A DNA stretch of 28,928 bases from a virus: positions 1-28,928 of the IMG/VR virus record IMGVR_UViG_3300020457_000061; one strand, 5' to 3'. The first letter of the stretch is position 1, and every line of letters starts with the position of its first letter. Position numbers and translations under genes: made by a program. The notes below the pieces were generated by a model that had not been told where the DNA came from, ran no database searches, and saw only the letters and a list, made by a program, of their open reading frames with translations. Below, piece by piece: positions 22,067-28,711 of the stretch.

Positions 22067-22224
22067 AAGACAACAACCGTTATAAGGTTTGTTGGATCAG
22101 TGAACCTATAGTAAATGGTTTCTATTCACAACATGAAGCAGTCGTCTTTGGTCTTGATTCTGTACAACATATCATTGAAAATGTTGTACCTAAGGATCAA
22201 GGGTGGGACGTAATACCAATGTAA
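22063..22224 (+). CDS. Hypothetical protein, 53 aa
   Basis: A 53-residue protein (MKDNNRYKVCWISEPIVNGF to WDVIPM) with a beta-alpha look. It starts in an ATGA overlap and ends 4 bases before the ParB-like gene, so it is probably in the same transcript. No family recognised. Confidence 0.6.
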   Translation: MKDNNRYKVCWISEPIVNGFYSQHEAVVFGLDSVQHIIENVVPKDQGWDVIPM

Positions 22225-22228
22225 TACA

Positions 22229-23428
22229 ATGACAACAAAAGAACCTAACGTAGTAGAAGACTACGAAAATCTTAATTTACTTTTTGGTGTAGATTTTACT
22301 GCACACGAAATCAATGAAAATCTTCTATTCAATAGTGAGTTATTGAATCGTTGCCGTAAAGAATGTCAACCGATTGATAAATTGGTTGTTGCCTATGGTG
22401 GCAAGATGGTTACGAATGTATTGGAGTTAATTGATATTAATACAGTACATCCAGCAGGTAAAGAGATAAAGAACAATGTGACTAATGAAGTTTTACCTAA
22501 AGGATTTCAAATTCGTGTAGATGTTAATATCAATGAAAAACAAAAGAATAATATTCTTAACGATATTTGGGATGGATATTGGAATCCTAGTAGACCTGCA
22601 ATGATACTGTTTCGTTTACCTAAAGAGTATCAATATACTGATAAAGATGGTAACCGAGTAGTCTGGGGTATTGTTGATGGGTCACATCGTTTTGCTGCTG
22701 CGGGTGATGCTAACCAAGAAAGTGTTATCACTTGGTTGATTGACATGGAAATTAGTAAAATTCGTAAGTTTGCTAATGCTGAACTAAACAGAGTTGACTG
22801 TCCCCAATTAGGAAGAAGTCCTGAAGATGTTGCTGCAGCAATTTGTAACGATATTTTGGATGAAGAATCCGATATCTATACAAAACTTGAAAATGCAGAG
22901 GATGGAGAAAAAGATAAGATTTTGCGTGATGAGATAAGGACTTATCATTATAGTCATCACAAAGAGATTGATGCTATTCTTCGTAAGATTCAACATAATC
23001 CTAACGTAGTTGTTGATCGTAAACAGTATGGTTCAGATCAAATGAAGAACTATATTGCAGAACATGTAATCAACTGGAGTAAAACTAGTGAGGATTACCA
23101 TGATTATGTTAGTGATAAAGGTGTAAGGATTATTGTTAAACAAGGACAAGGTGAGAGTCACATAACTGTTGCACATCATATATGTAAGTTGCAGAGCAGT
23201 AATAAACCTATCACTGTTGCGTTCACAGTTGATAAAGCACGAAAATTAACCAAAGAAAATGCAGAGGCAGAAAGGCGACAATTTATAAACAGAGTAAATG
23301 AAACTATTAAGGAAATTTATAAAGCAGGAAAACTAAGGTACGAGGATGGGACATTTATAAATCCTAGTTGGGTTTGTTTCCCTGAACTTGCTGATGAATT
23401 TGATGATGGTCTAATCACTATAGTGTGA
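22229..23428 (+). CDS. ParB/sulfiredoxin-fold protein
   Basis: A 399-residue protein. Residues 124-175 hold a ParB-like core: MILFRLPKEYQ, then VVWGIVDGSHRFAAAGDANQ with the GSHR motif at 151-154 and a following hydrophobic strand, where ParB-family proteins bind nucleotide (CTPase/nuclease or regulatory fold). A long charged helical C-terminal part (about 190-399) has no recognised domain. The protein is far from plasmid-partition ParB and more like the ParB-like domains found with methyltransferases and restriction-related genes in phages. It is followed by a terminator and then by a nuclease and two DNA methyltransferases. The role is unknown; DNA recognition or transcription control in that set is inference. 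Confidence 0.7.
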   Translation: MTTKEPNVVEDYENLNLLFGVDFTAHEINENLLFNSELLNRCRKECQPIDKLVVAYGGKMVTNVLELIDINTVHPAGKEIKNNVTNEVLPKGFQIRVDVNINEKQKNNILNDIWDGYWNPSRPAMILFRLPKEYQYTDKDGNRVVWGIVDGSHRFAAAGDANQESVITWLIDMEISKIRKFANAELNRVDCPQLGRSPEDVAAAICNDILDEESDIYTKLENAEDGEKDKILRDEIRTYHYSHHKEIDAILRKIQHNPNVVVDRKQYGSDQMKNYIAEHVINWSKTSEDYHDYVSDKGVRIIVKQGQGESHITVAHHICKLQSSNKPITVAFTVDKARKLTKENAEAERRQFINRVNETIKEIYKAGKLRYEDGTFINPSWVCFPELADEFDDGLITIV

Positions 23429-23444
23429 CAATCGAACAACCTAC

Positions 23445-23477
23445 ACAGCACTCTACACAAGGGTGCTGTTTTAGTTT
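23445..23477 (+). terminator. Rho-independent terminator
   Basis: A 10-bp stem ACAGCACTCT / AGGGTGCTGT (one G-U pair) with a 5-base loop (23455-23459) is followed by TTTTAGTTT. It separates the ParB-like gene from the nuclease/methyltransferase genes. A TATATT (23477-23482) right after it could serve as the -10 of the next transcript. Confidence 0.75.
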
Positions 23478-23504
23478 ATATTATTAACATCTAAACAAAA
23501 CACA

Positions 23505-24041
23505 ATGTTTGAATCAATCTTCTCTACTGGCACGTTACGCAACTACATTGACTCTAACGTACAAGATCCTTGGGAAGATACTCCGTTCAAGGGTTATGTT
23601 TTTATGTCACCAAAACAAAAAGGTGAATTTGGAGAGAGATTTGTATCATACTATATGCTAATTGCTGACCATGCTGTAAAACGTGCAGAGACATCAACTG
23701 CAGGTCACGATAGAATAATTGATGGTATAAAAACAGAGATTAAATTCTCACTTGCCACTCGTAACAAGAAGGGTGGGGTGAATAAAGATAAATTTATTAT
23801 CAATCATGTTTCTGTAGGTAAAGACTGGGAGAGACTCATTTTCTGTGGTATCAATCCTAATGAAAAAGATGCTCGCATTGTGTTTATTACTAAAGAAGAT
23901 TTTGAAGCACACCTCAAGAGTGATGATTGTTTATTCAATGTTCAACAAGGTGGTAAATCTATTGGTAATGATGACTACATTTGCACAAAAGTCAATCTTC
24001 TGCTAGAATGTGATTTCGTGAAGGATATTTCTGAATGGTAA
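23505..24041 (+). CDS. PD-(D/E)XK-type endonuclease candidate
   Basis: A 178-residue protein with a restriction-endonuclease-like core: E44 in GEFGERFVSYY, D69 in TAGHDRIIDG, and the E-x-K pair E78/K80 in IKTEIKFS, followed by strands typical of the fold (KFIINHVSVGKDWERLIFCG, RIVFITKEDF). The D-X8-E-x-K spacing matches the catalytic site of the superfamily. The size fits a small restriction enzyme. It starts just after a terminator and lies four bases before a DNA methyltransferase, as in restriction-modification units. No specific recognition site can be inferred. An A/C-rich leader without Shine-Dalgarno precedes the ATG. Confidence 0.72.
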   Translation: MFESIFSTGTLRNYIDSNVQDPWEDTPFKGYVFMSPKQKGEFGERFVSYYMLIADHAVKRAETSTAGHDRIIDGIKTEIKFSLATRNKKGGVNKDKFIINHVSVGKDWERLIFCGINPNEKDARIVFITKEDFEAHLKSDDCLFNVQQGGKSIGNDDYICTKVNLLLECDFVKDISEW

Positions 24042-24045
24042 ATTT

Positions 24046-24780
24046 ATGACTAGTTTATTGCTCGGTGATTGTTTGGATTTGTTACCTACAATTGCAGATG
24101 ATTCAGTTGATATGGTGTTGGTAGATTTACCTTATGGTACAACTGCATGTAAGTGGGATAGTATTATCCCATTAGATAAACTATGGAAAGAATATAATAG
24201 AGTATGTAAAGAGGATGCTGCAATGGTGTTTACTGCTGCTCAACCATTTACTACTGTCCTAGCATCATCTAATATTTCTAATTTTAAATACGAATGGATA
24301 TGGGAAAAACCTCAAGGAACTAATCCCATGAATGCCAAAGTTATGCCATTAAAATCACATGAGAATATATTGGTATTCTATAGAAAGAAACCAACATATA
24401 ACCCTCAAATGTGGTATTCAACTCCTTACAGTGGATTTAAATCTGATACTGCAAAGATTGGTGAAGTTTATGGTGAAGCACAATCTAGACACAGAGACAA
24501 TCCTGAAGGATCACGCTATCCTAAAACTGTATTAAAGTATAAGCAAGAAAAGGGATTGCATCCTACACAAAAACCCGTAGGGTTGATGGAATATTTAATC
24601 AAGACATACACCAATAAAGGTGAAACAGTCCTTGATAATACTATGGGAAGTGGTACAACTGGAGTTGCATGCGTTAATACAGATAGAAACTTTATAGGGA
24701 TAGAAAACGATGAAAAGTATTACAACATAGCAAAAGATCGCATAGGATCTTTAAGTAACCCTCTTACAGAATTATTTTAA
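24046..24780 (+). CDS. DNA methyltransferase (beta-type, DLPY)
   Basis: A 244-residue SAM-dependent DNA methyltransferase. The catalytic motif IV is VLVDLPYG (DLPY, residues 27-30, a variant of DPPY), the HPTQKP motif is at 173-178, and the SAM-binding motif I is DNTMGSGTT (residues 198-206). Motif order IV, then target region, then X and I is that of the beta group, often N6-adenine. The target-recognition segment lies at about residues 90-165. The stop overlaps the second methyltransferase start (TAATG), so they are co-translated. Confidence 0.9.
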   Translation: MTSLLLGDCLDLLPTIADDSVDMVLVDLPYGTTACKWDSIIPLDKLWKEYNRVCKEDAAMVFTAAQPFTTVLASSNISNFKYEWIWEKPQGTNPMNAKVMPLKSHENILVFYRKKPTYNPQMWYSTPYSGFKSDTAKIGEVYGEAQSRHRDNPEGSRYPKTVLKYKQEKGLHPTQKPVGLMEYLIKTYTNKGETVLDNTMGSGTTGVACVNTDRNFIGIENDEKYYNIAKDRIGSLSNPLTELF

Positions 24781-25739
24781 TGAGAGACACAATTCTATTC
24801 GGTGACTGCAGAGACACCTTAAAACAATTTGATGAACAGGCAAGAATGTGTGTAACATCACCACCTTACTATGGTCTAAGAGACTATGGTGGGGAAGACT
24901 CACAAATAGGACAAGAGCAAAGTCCTGAAGAGTTTATTGATGAGTTAGTTAAAGTATTTCGAGAAGTAAGAAATATACTTACTGATGATGGAACTTTATG
25001 GGTCAATATAGGAGACTCTTATTATAATTATAGAAGTGATGGTAATTACCCAAAACAAACAGTAAGTAAAACTAGACAAGATTTACCTACTAAAACACCT
25101 GTTAGAGGGAATAAATTAAAAGGATTAAAGAGTAAAGATTTAATTGGTATACCTTGGATGTTGGCATTTGCATTAAGGAAAGATGGATGGTATTTAAGAC
25201 AAGATATTATCTGGCATAAACCTAATCCAATGCCTGAAAGTGTGAGAGATAGATGTACTAAATCCCATGAATATATCTTCCTATTGAGTAAGAATAAGAA
25301 CTATTATTATGACAATGAAGCAATTAAAGAACAAGCAAAAGACTGGGGTACTAGAGATCGTAGTAAAGGGAAGTATCATAATCCTGGCACTGGTTTATCC
25401 CCTCATACTGGGTTAACTAAGTCTTACGAAAAGAAGAATAAAAGATCAGTATGGACAGTAAACAAGAAACCGTATAAGGGTGCCCACTTCGCTACATATC
25501 CACCTGAACTAATTGAACCTTGTATCCTCTCAGGAAGCGAGAGGGGTGACATTATACTAGATCCATTCATGGGATCGGGAACAACTGCTGCAGTAGCAAA
25601 ATCACTAGGTAGAGACTATATTGGATGCGAGTTGCATGAAAATTATGGTGACCTGATTAAGAAGAGAGTAAGTGAGTATCATGTACCAGTTGAAGAAGTG
25701 GCACACAATGGACTGACACACCTTTTGAATGATGTATAA
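24780..25739 (+). CDS. DNA methyltransferase (TSPPY type)
   Basis: A 319-residue DNA methyltransferase with motif IV VTSPPYYGLRDYG (TSPPY at 26-30), a pattern used by N4-cytosine and some N6-adenine enzymes, an IIWHKPNPMPESVRDRCTKS segment with SHEYIFLLSK, and motif I ILDPFMGSGTT (about 259-269). The target region is probably at residues 180-240. The sequence differs clearly from the methyltransferase upstream, so the two likely modify different sites or strands. Base or position specificity cannot be settled from sequence alone. The last 11 bases overlap the next frame. Confidence 0.9.
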   Translation: MRDTILFGDCRDTLKQFDEQARMCVTSPPYYGLRDYGGEDSQIGQEQSPEEFIDELVKVFREVRNILTDDGTLWVNIGDSYYNYRSDGNYPKQTVSKTRQDLPTKTPVRGNKLKGLKSKDLIGIPWMLAFALRKDGWYLRQDIIWHKPNPMPESVRDRCTKSHEYIFLLSKNKNYYYDNEAIKEQAKDWGTRDRSKGKYHNPGTGLSPHTGLTKSYEKKNKRSVWTVNKKPYKGAHFATYPPELIEPCILSGSERGDIILDPFMGSGTTAAVAKSLGRDYIGCELHENYGDLIKKRVSEYHVPVEEVAHNGLTHLLNDV

Positions 25740-25941
25740 TAATATTGTTGGAGGGATAAAGGTTCTACTGCCCGAACTCAACAAGGGTTCAATCATTTTG
25801 GATACGGCATACATTGGCATCCCTGAGACTTTAATTAGACTTGGTAAACAAGTTAGCATAAGTCAGACATCTGCCAATGTACACTCCTTATATGATTACT
25901 TGCTGTTTAGTAGGGGTTCAGGTGTAAGCGATTCCCAGTAG
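25729..25941 (+). CDS. Hypothetical protein, 70 aa
   Basis: A 70-residue protein (MMYNNIVGGIKVLLPELNKG, then SIILDTAYIGIPETLIRLGK) with an alternating strand and helix pattern and a Ser/Gly tail. It overlaps the methyltransferase end by 11 bases; the second ATG (25732) is an equal alternative start. CTGACA (25713-25718) and TATAAT (25735-25740) with a 16-base spacer look like a promoter but would start transcription inside this gene. No family recognised. Confidence 0.5.
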   Translation: MMYNNIVGGIKVLLPELNKGSIILDTAYIGIPETLIRLGKQVSISQTSANVHSLYDYLLFSRGSGVSDSQ

Positions 25942-25949
25942 GTAAATTT

Positions 25950-25980
25950 GGGCATATAGGTGAAACCTATGTTGATGCCC
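25950..25980 (+). other. Strong RNA hairpin, possible terminator or processing site
   Basis: GGGCATATAGGT (25950-25961) pairs with ACCTAT (25965-25970) and ATGCCC (25975-25980) around a GAA loop, with a four-base bulge GTTG. The stem is 12 bp but no run of T follows at once, so termination is uncertain; RNA stabilisation or processing is equally possible. Confidence 0.5.
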
Positions 25981-26018
25981 CTTTCCCTCTAACATTCTTT
26001 TCACTTTGATTTACTACA

Positions 26019-26213
26019 TTGACAACAACAACACCTCGCAAACGTAGGACACGCAAAACAACAACTGCGAAACCTAAGCAAGATGTTATTAAGGTGGAAA
26101 CAAAGAAAAGAAATCTAACTGAGTTGAATGGACTTGAGTTAGTGATCTTACCTCTAGTATATCTGGAGGGATTTGTTAAACTACTTCTAAAGGAGACAGG
26201 TGTGACTGTGTGA
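26019..26213 (+). CDS. Basic-tailed small protein (TTG start)
   Basis: A 64-residue protein with a Thr/Lys/Arg-rich, probably DNA- or RNA-binding N-terminus (MTTTTPRKRRTRKTTTAKPK) and a hydrophobic C-terminal helix (GLELVILPLVYLEGFVKLLL). No ATG precedes the run, and the only nearby start is TTG at 26019. The hydrophobic helix may be membrane-associated or an oligomerisation element. Function unknown. Confidence 0.55.
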   Translation: MTTTTPRKRRTRKTTTAKPKQDVIKVETKKRNLTELNGLELVILPLVYLEGFVKLLLKETGVTV

Positions 26214-26230
26214 CAGTCATCGAACTGTCC

Positions 26231-26256
26231 AAACCCCTTGACACTAGGGGTTTTTT
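26231..26256 (+). terminator. Rho-independent terminator
   Basis: The 8-bp stem AAACCCCT / AGGGGTTT with a 7-base loop (26239-26245) runs into TTTTTT (26251-26256). It lies 17 bases after the upstream stop and separates that gene from the helicase. A TGACTGT/ACAGTCA inverted repeat (26203-26219) precedes it. Confidence 0.88.
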
Positions 26257-26288
26257 CATGTAAACTTATAGTATTGAAAGATTGATTT

Positions 26289-27533
26289 ATGAACTTGAGA
26301 CCACATCAGCAAAGAGCATACGACAAGATGACCACAGAAAAGTCAGGTCAAATCATCGTGCCTACTGGTGGTGGTAAAACTTATATTATGATTGCAGATT
26401 GCAAGAGGTTGGTAACAACAACTCCACGCAGTCCTCAGACTATTGTTGTAGTTGCACCACGCATATTGCTTGCTAATCAGTTATCTAACGAGTTTGAATC
26501 AGAGATCAAAAATTGCAAGATTGCCCACGTTCACAGTGGTGAAACTCATCACTTCAGCACAACTAAAAGCATTGAGTTGACACACTGGAACAGCATCAAT
26601 CCACAGTATGATAAGTTAATCTTTACTACCTATCATTCACTCAACAGAGTATTAGATAGCATGGTAAATATTGACAGAATATATTTTGATGAAGCACACA
26701 ATAGCACTGGTAAGTCATTCTTTGAGCAGATCAAAAGAGTTGCTGCCAGTGGTATTGAGAGATTTTTCTTTACTGCTACACCACGCATTTCACGTTCTAA
26801 GCACAATGTAAGTGCAGAGAGAGGCATGAATAATGCTCAGGTATATGGTAACATACTAGAGCAAACTGACGCTAAAGAGTTGATTGATAGCGGTTCTATC
26901 TTGTATCCCAAAGTTATACCATTTGAGACAGACAGAGAGCGTACCAGACAGAATGCACATGAAGTTGATTCTGACAACTTAAAGGACATACTTACAAACA
27001 TTACTGACAACAATCCAAAGGTAATTGTGAGTGCTCCAACAACAAGAATACTCTGGAATATGCTCTCACAAACTGATATTCAGTCATGGTTATTTGAGCG
27101 TGATTATAACATCATGCACATCACATCTAAGCATGGTGCTATTATCAATGGTACAAAAGTTGGTAGAGAAGAGTTCTTCAATACTCTCACAGAGTGGGGT
27201 AAAGATGATGCTAAGAAGTTTGTAATATTCCACTATTCTATACTATCAGAGGGTATCAATGTTCCTGGTTTGACTCATTCAATTATGCTTAGAAACTTGC
27301 CTACAATTGAAATGGCACAAACAATTGGTAGAGTTATCAGGATTCATCAGCAAGATGCAAGTGACATGAAATCAGGCAAGATTCCTGTTGGTCAGTTCAA
27401 CTTGTATCGTAAAAAGCATGGTCAGATCGTGGTGCCTATGACTGGTAAGTATGGTAAGAGAATCGCAGACAGACTTCAGTCTGTTGTGTCATACATCTTT
27501 ATAGAGGGTGTCCCACCTCTAGCATACGTTTAG
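26289..27533 (+). CDS. SF2 DEAD/DEAH-box helicase
   Basis: A 414-residue superfamily 2 helicase: Walker A PTGGGKT (25-31), VVVAPRILLANQ (motif Ia), Walker B FDEAHN (133-138, DEAH), motif III FTATPR (161-166), motif V SEGINVP (320-326) and motif VI QTIGRVIR (344-351). The overall look is that of restriction-helicase-like proteins (DEAD/DEAH family of type III/UvsW-like), and UvsW of T4 is the nearest functional analogue, though it is longer (about 500 residues). It probably unwinds branched DNA or RNA during replication or repair. It begins after a strong terminator and lacks a clear Shine-Dalgarno. Confidence 0.85.
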   Translation: MNLRPHQQRAYDKMTTEKSGQIIVPTGGGKTYIMIADCKRLVTTTPRSPQTIVVVAPRILLANQLSNEFESEIKNCKIAHVHSGETHHFSTTKSIELTHWNSINPQYDKLIFTTYHSLNRVLDSMVNIDRIYFDEAHNSTGKSFFEQIKRVAASGIERFFFTATPRISRSKHNVSAERGMNNAQVYGNILEQTDAKELIDSGSILYPKVIPFETDRERTRQNAHEVDSDNLKDILTNITDNNPKVIVSAPTTRILWNMLSQTDIQSWLFERDYNIMHITSKHGAIINGTKVGREEFFNTLTEWGKDDAKKFVIFHYSILSEGINVPGLTHSIMLRNLPTIEMAQTIGRVIRIHQQDASDMKSGKIPVGQFNLYRKKHGQIVVPMTGKYGKRIADRLQSVVSYIFIEGVPPLAYV

Positions 27534-27547
27534 CGGAGGATTTTAAA

Positions 27548-27775
27548 ATGAGTGCAACTTGGACAGTTATCCCATGGTCAATACTCAAAGATTTAACTAT
27601 GAGTTATCGTGACTTAAGGGACACATTGAATAGACTAGACGAGGATCATCTAGACCAGACAGTCACGTTATATTCACTTCAGGATGATGATTTTGTACCT
27701 GCCATTATGACAGATTATACAGATGAAAGCACTCTTGAACATCTTGACTCAGATCATCTAGTTATCACGTTTTGA
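27548..27775 (+). CDS. Small acidic hypothetical protein, 75 aa
   Basis: A 75-residue protein (MSATWTVIPWSILKDLTMSY to SDHLVITF) with an acidic helical centre (DLRDTLNRLDEDHLDQTVTL). GGAGGA (27535-27540) lies at good distance before the ATG at 27548, so I chose it over the internal ATG at 27599, from which a 58-residue form with a typical small-phage-protein opening (MSYRDLRDTLNRL) would begin. Function unknown. Confidence 0.65.
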   Translation: MSATWTVIPWSILKDLTMSYRDLRDTLNRLDEDHLDQTVTLYSLQDDDFVPAIMTDYTDESTLEHLDSDHLVITF

Positions 27776-27828
27776 TGTGCCAGTTTGACAAAGTGTCCAC
27801 TCATTGCACCATTGGGGTGTATGTGTGG

Positions 27829-27861
27829 TTATAATAAGTACATAACAAACAAACTTCTCAC
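27829..27861 (+). promoter_or_regulatory. Duplicated -10/leader element, copy A
   Basis: TATAAT (27830-27835) followed by AGTACATAACAAACAAACTT and CTCAC before the ATG at 27862. It nearly matches copy B at 28486-28518. No consensus -35 lies at the right distance (TTGCAC at 27804 gives a 20-base spacer). The A/C-rich leader has no Shine-Dalgarno. Confidence 0.6.
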
Positions 27862-28080
27862 ATGGACAAAACTCAAATCATTATTAACAGAATACTACAA
27901 GTTGAAAACTTTCAAAATGTTGCTTGTGTATGTGCTAACTGGGCAGAATTCGTTCAAGAGTTAGCAGAGTGGGGTGTTGATGGATGTGCTAAAATCGATT
28001 TTGATGATCCTGAATTAGACATCCCAACACTTGATAAGTTCATGGTATCTGAAAATGGATATATCAGGGAGGTTGCTTAA
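27862..28080 (+). CDS. Hypothetical acidic protein, 72 aa
   Basis: A 72-residue protein (MDKTQIIINRILQVENFQNV) with two Cys residues near the middle (VACVCANWAEFVQE), a helical N-terminal half and an acidic C-terminus (IDFDDPELDIPTLDKF). No family recognised. Its start follows directly after the duplicated leader, which indicates a transcript beginning about 20 bases upstream with no Shine-Dalgarno. The stop abuts the next start (TAAATG). Confidence 0.7.
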   Translation: MDKTQIIINRILQVENFQNVACVCANWAEFVQELAEWGVDGCAKIDFDDPELDIPTLDKFMVSENGYIREVA

Positions 28081-28212
28081 ATGTATACTACTAAAGACTT
28101 TAACAAAGATGTGGCACATCTAAGAGATCTCATCAAAAAATGTGATGATCTCATCGCTAAACAAGATCGTCATACAGATCACTTAATCAAACAATTCAAT
28201 GGAGGTAAGTAA
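28081..28212 (+). CDS. Small helical protein, 43 aa
   Basis: A 43-residue, probably helical protein (MYTTKDFNKDVAHLRDLIKK to HLIKQFNGGK), charged and possibly coiled-coil. It starts right after the upstream stop, and its stop shares one base with the next start (TAATG), so the chain 27862-28460 is likely one operon. GGAGG near its 3' end (28201-28205) serves the next gene. Function unknown. Confidence 0.65.
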   Translation: MYTTKDFNKDVAHLRDLIKKCDDLIAKQDRHTDHLIKQFNGGK

Positions 28213-28460
28213 TGAACAGTCTTAAAGAATTCGTTGACTATGTTGCATCTTTTTACCTACCTAGTCACCCCGATGTTTTATATCCTATAGAGGGATTGAC
28301 AGAACAGAAAATTTATGATGCTTTTTACATCTACAAACATAGACTGTTAAAAGCATCAAACAATCCTGACAACAATTATACATGGGGTTATGGTGACAGT
28401 CTAGACAGAGAGCGAGTAAGGGACATCATTTTAGAGGACAGTTTAGAAACTGTCACATAG
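28212..28460 (+). CDS. Hypothetical protein, 82 aa
   Basis: An 82-residue protein (MNSLKEFVDYVASFYLPSHP, then GLTEQKIYDAFYIYKHRLLK), mostly helical with aromatic residues. GGAGG lies 7 bases before the start. The stop is followed immediately by the upstream part of copy B of the duplicated leader, so this gene ends the operon. A perfect inverted repeat (28437-28454) spans its last codons. No family recognised. Confidence 0.7.
   Translation: MNSLKEFVDYVASFYLPSHPDVLYPIEGLTEQKIYDAFYIYKHRLLKASNNPDNNYTWGYGDSLDRERVRDIILEDSLETVT
28437..28454 (+). repeat. Perfect 18-base inverted repeat
   Basis: GACAGTTT-AG-AAACTGTC, with 8-base arms, lies within the last codons of the 82-residue gene, 32 bases upstream of the copy B -10 box. 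It could be a regulator binding site or an RNA hairpin; there is no T-run after it. Confidence 0.45.
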
Positions 28461-28485
28461 ATGCCCCAAACACATCTCACACCTC

Positions 28486-28518
28486 TTATAATAGGTACAT
28501 ACAAACGAACTTCTCACA
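28486..28518 (+). promoter_or_regulatory. Duplicated -10/leader element, copy B
   Basis: TATAAT (28487-28492) with downstream AGGTACATACAAACGAACTT and CTCACA, matching copy A (27829-27861) except for two substitutions and one deleted base. It precedes the ATG at 28524 and shows that the ATG at 28461 is not the true start. No convincing -35 is present. Confidence 0.6.
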
Positions 28519-28523
28519 ATCCC

Positions 28524-28682
28524 ATGACTTATGACAACATTGACTTTTTACAAGAAGTATACAAAGATTATTGCACTAAGCATGAACTTCCCTTTGTTAG
28601 TGCTGATGAGCAAGACTATCACCCCGATCATGCTAAGTGGTTCAATCAGTTCATAGAATTGTGGGACTACGCACAGTCTTAA
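28524..28682 (+). CDS. Small acidic hypothetical protein, 52 aa
   Basis: I start this at 28524 (MTYDNIDFLQEVYKDYCTKH) because the upstream part of the longer frame (from 28461) contains the copy B promoter/leader. The protein is helical and acidic with aromatic residues (HAKWFNQFIELWDYAQS). Function unknown. Confidence 0.6.
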   Translation: MTYDNIDFLQEVYKDYCTKHELPFVSADEQDYHPDHAKWFNQFIELWDYAQS

Positions 28683-28711
28683 ATCCTTTTTATCAAACCG
28701 CACTTTTTACA

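Noticed and set aside
26238-26272. TTGACA and TATAGT before the helicase as a promoter
   Set aside because: The spacer is 23 bases and TTGACA lies inside the terminator stem-loop, so it is not a credible sigma70 promoter.
28461-28523. Upstream ATG at 28461 for the 52-residue gene
   Set aside because: The stretch contains the copy B -10 box and leader, so a transcript from there cannot include this ATG.
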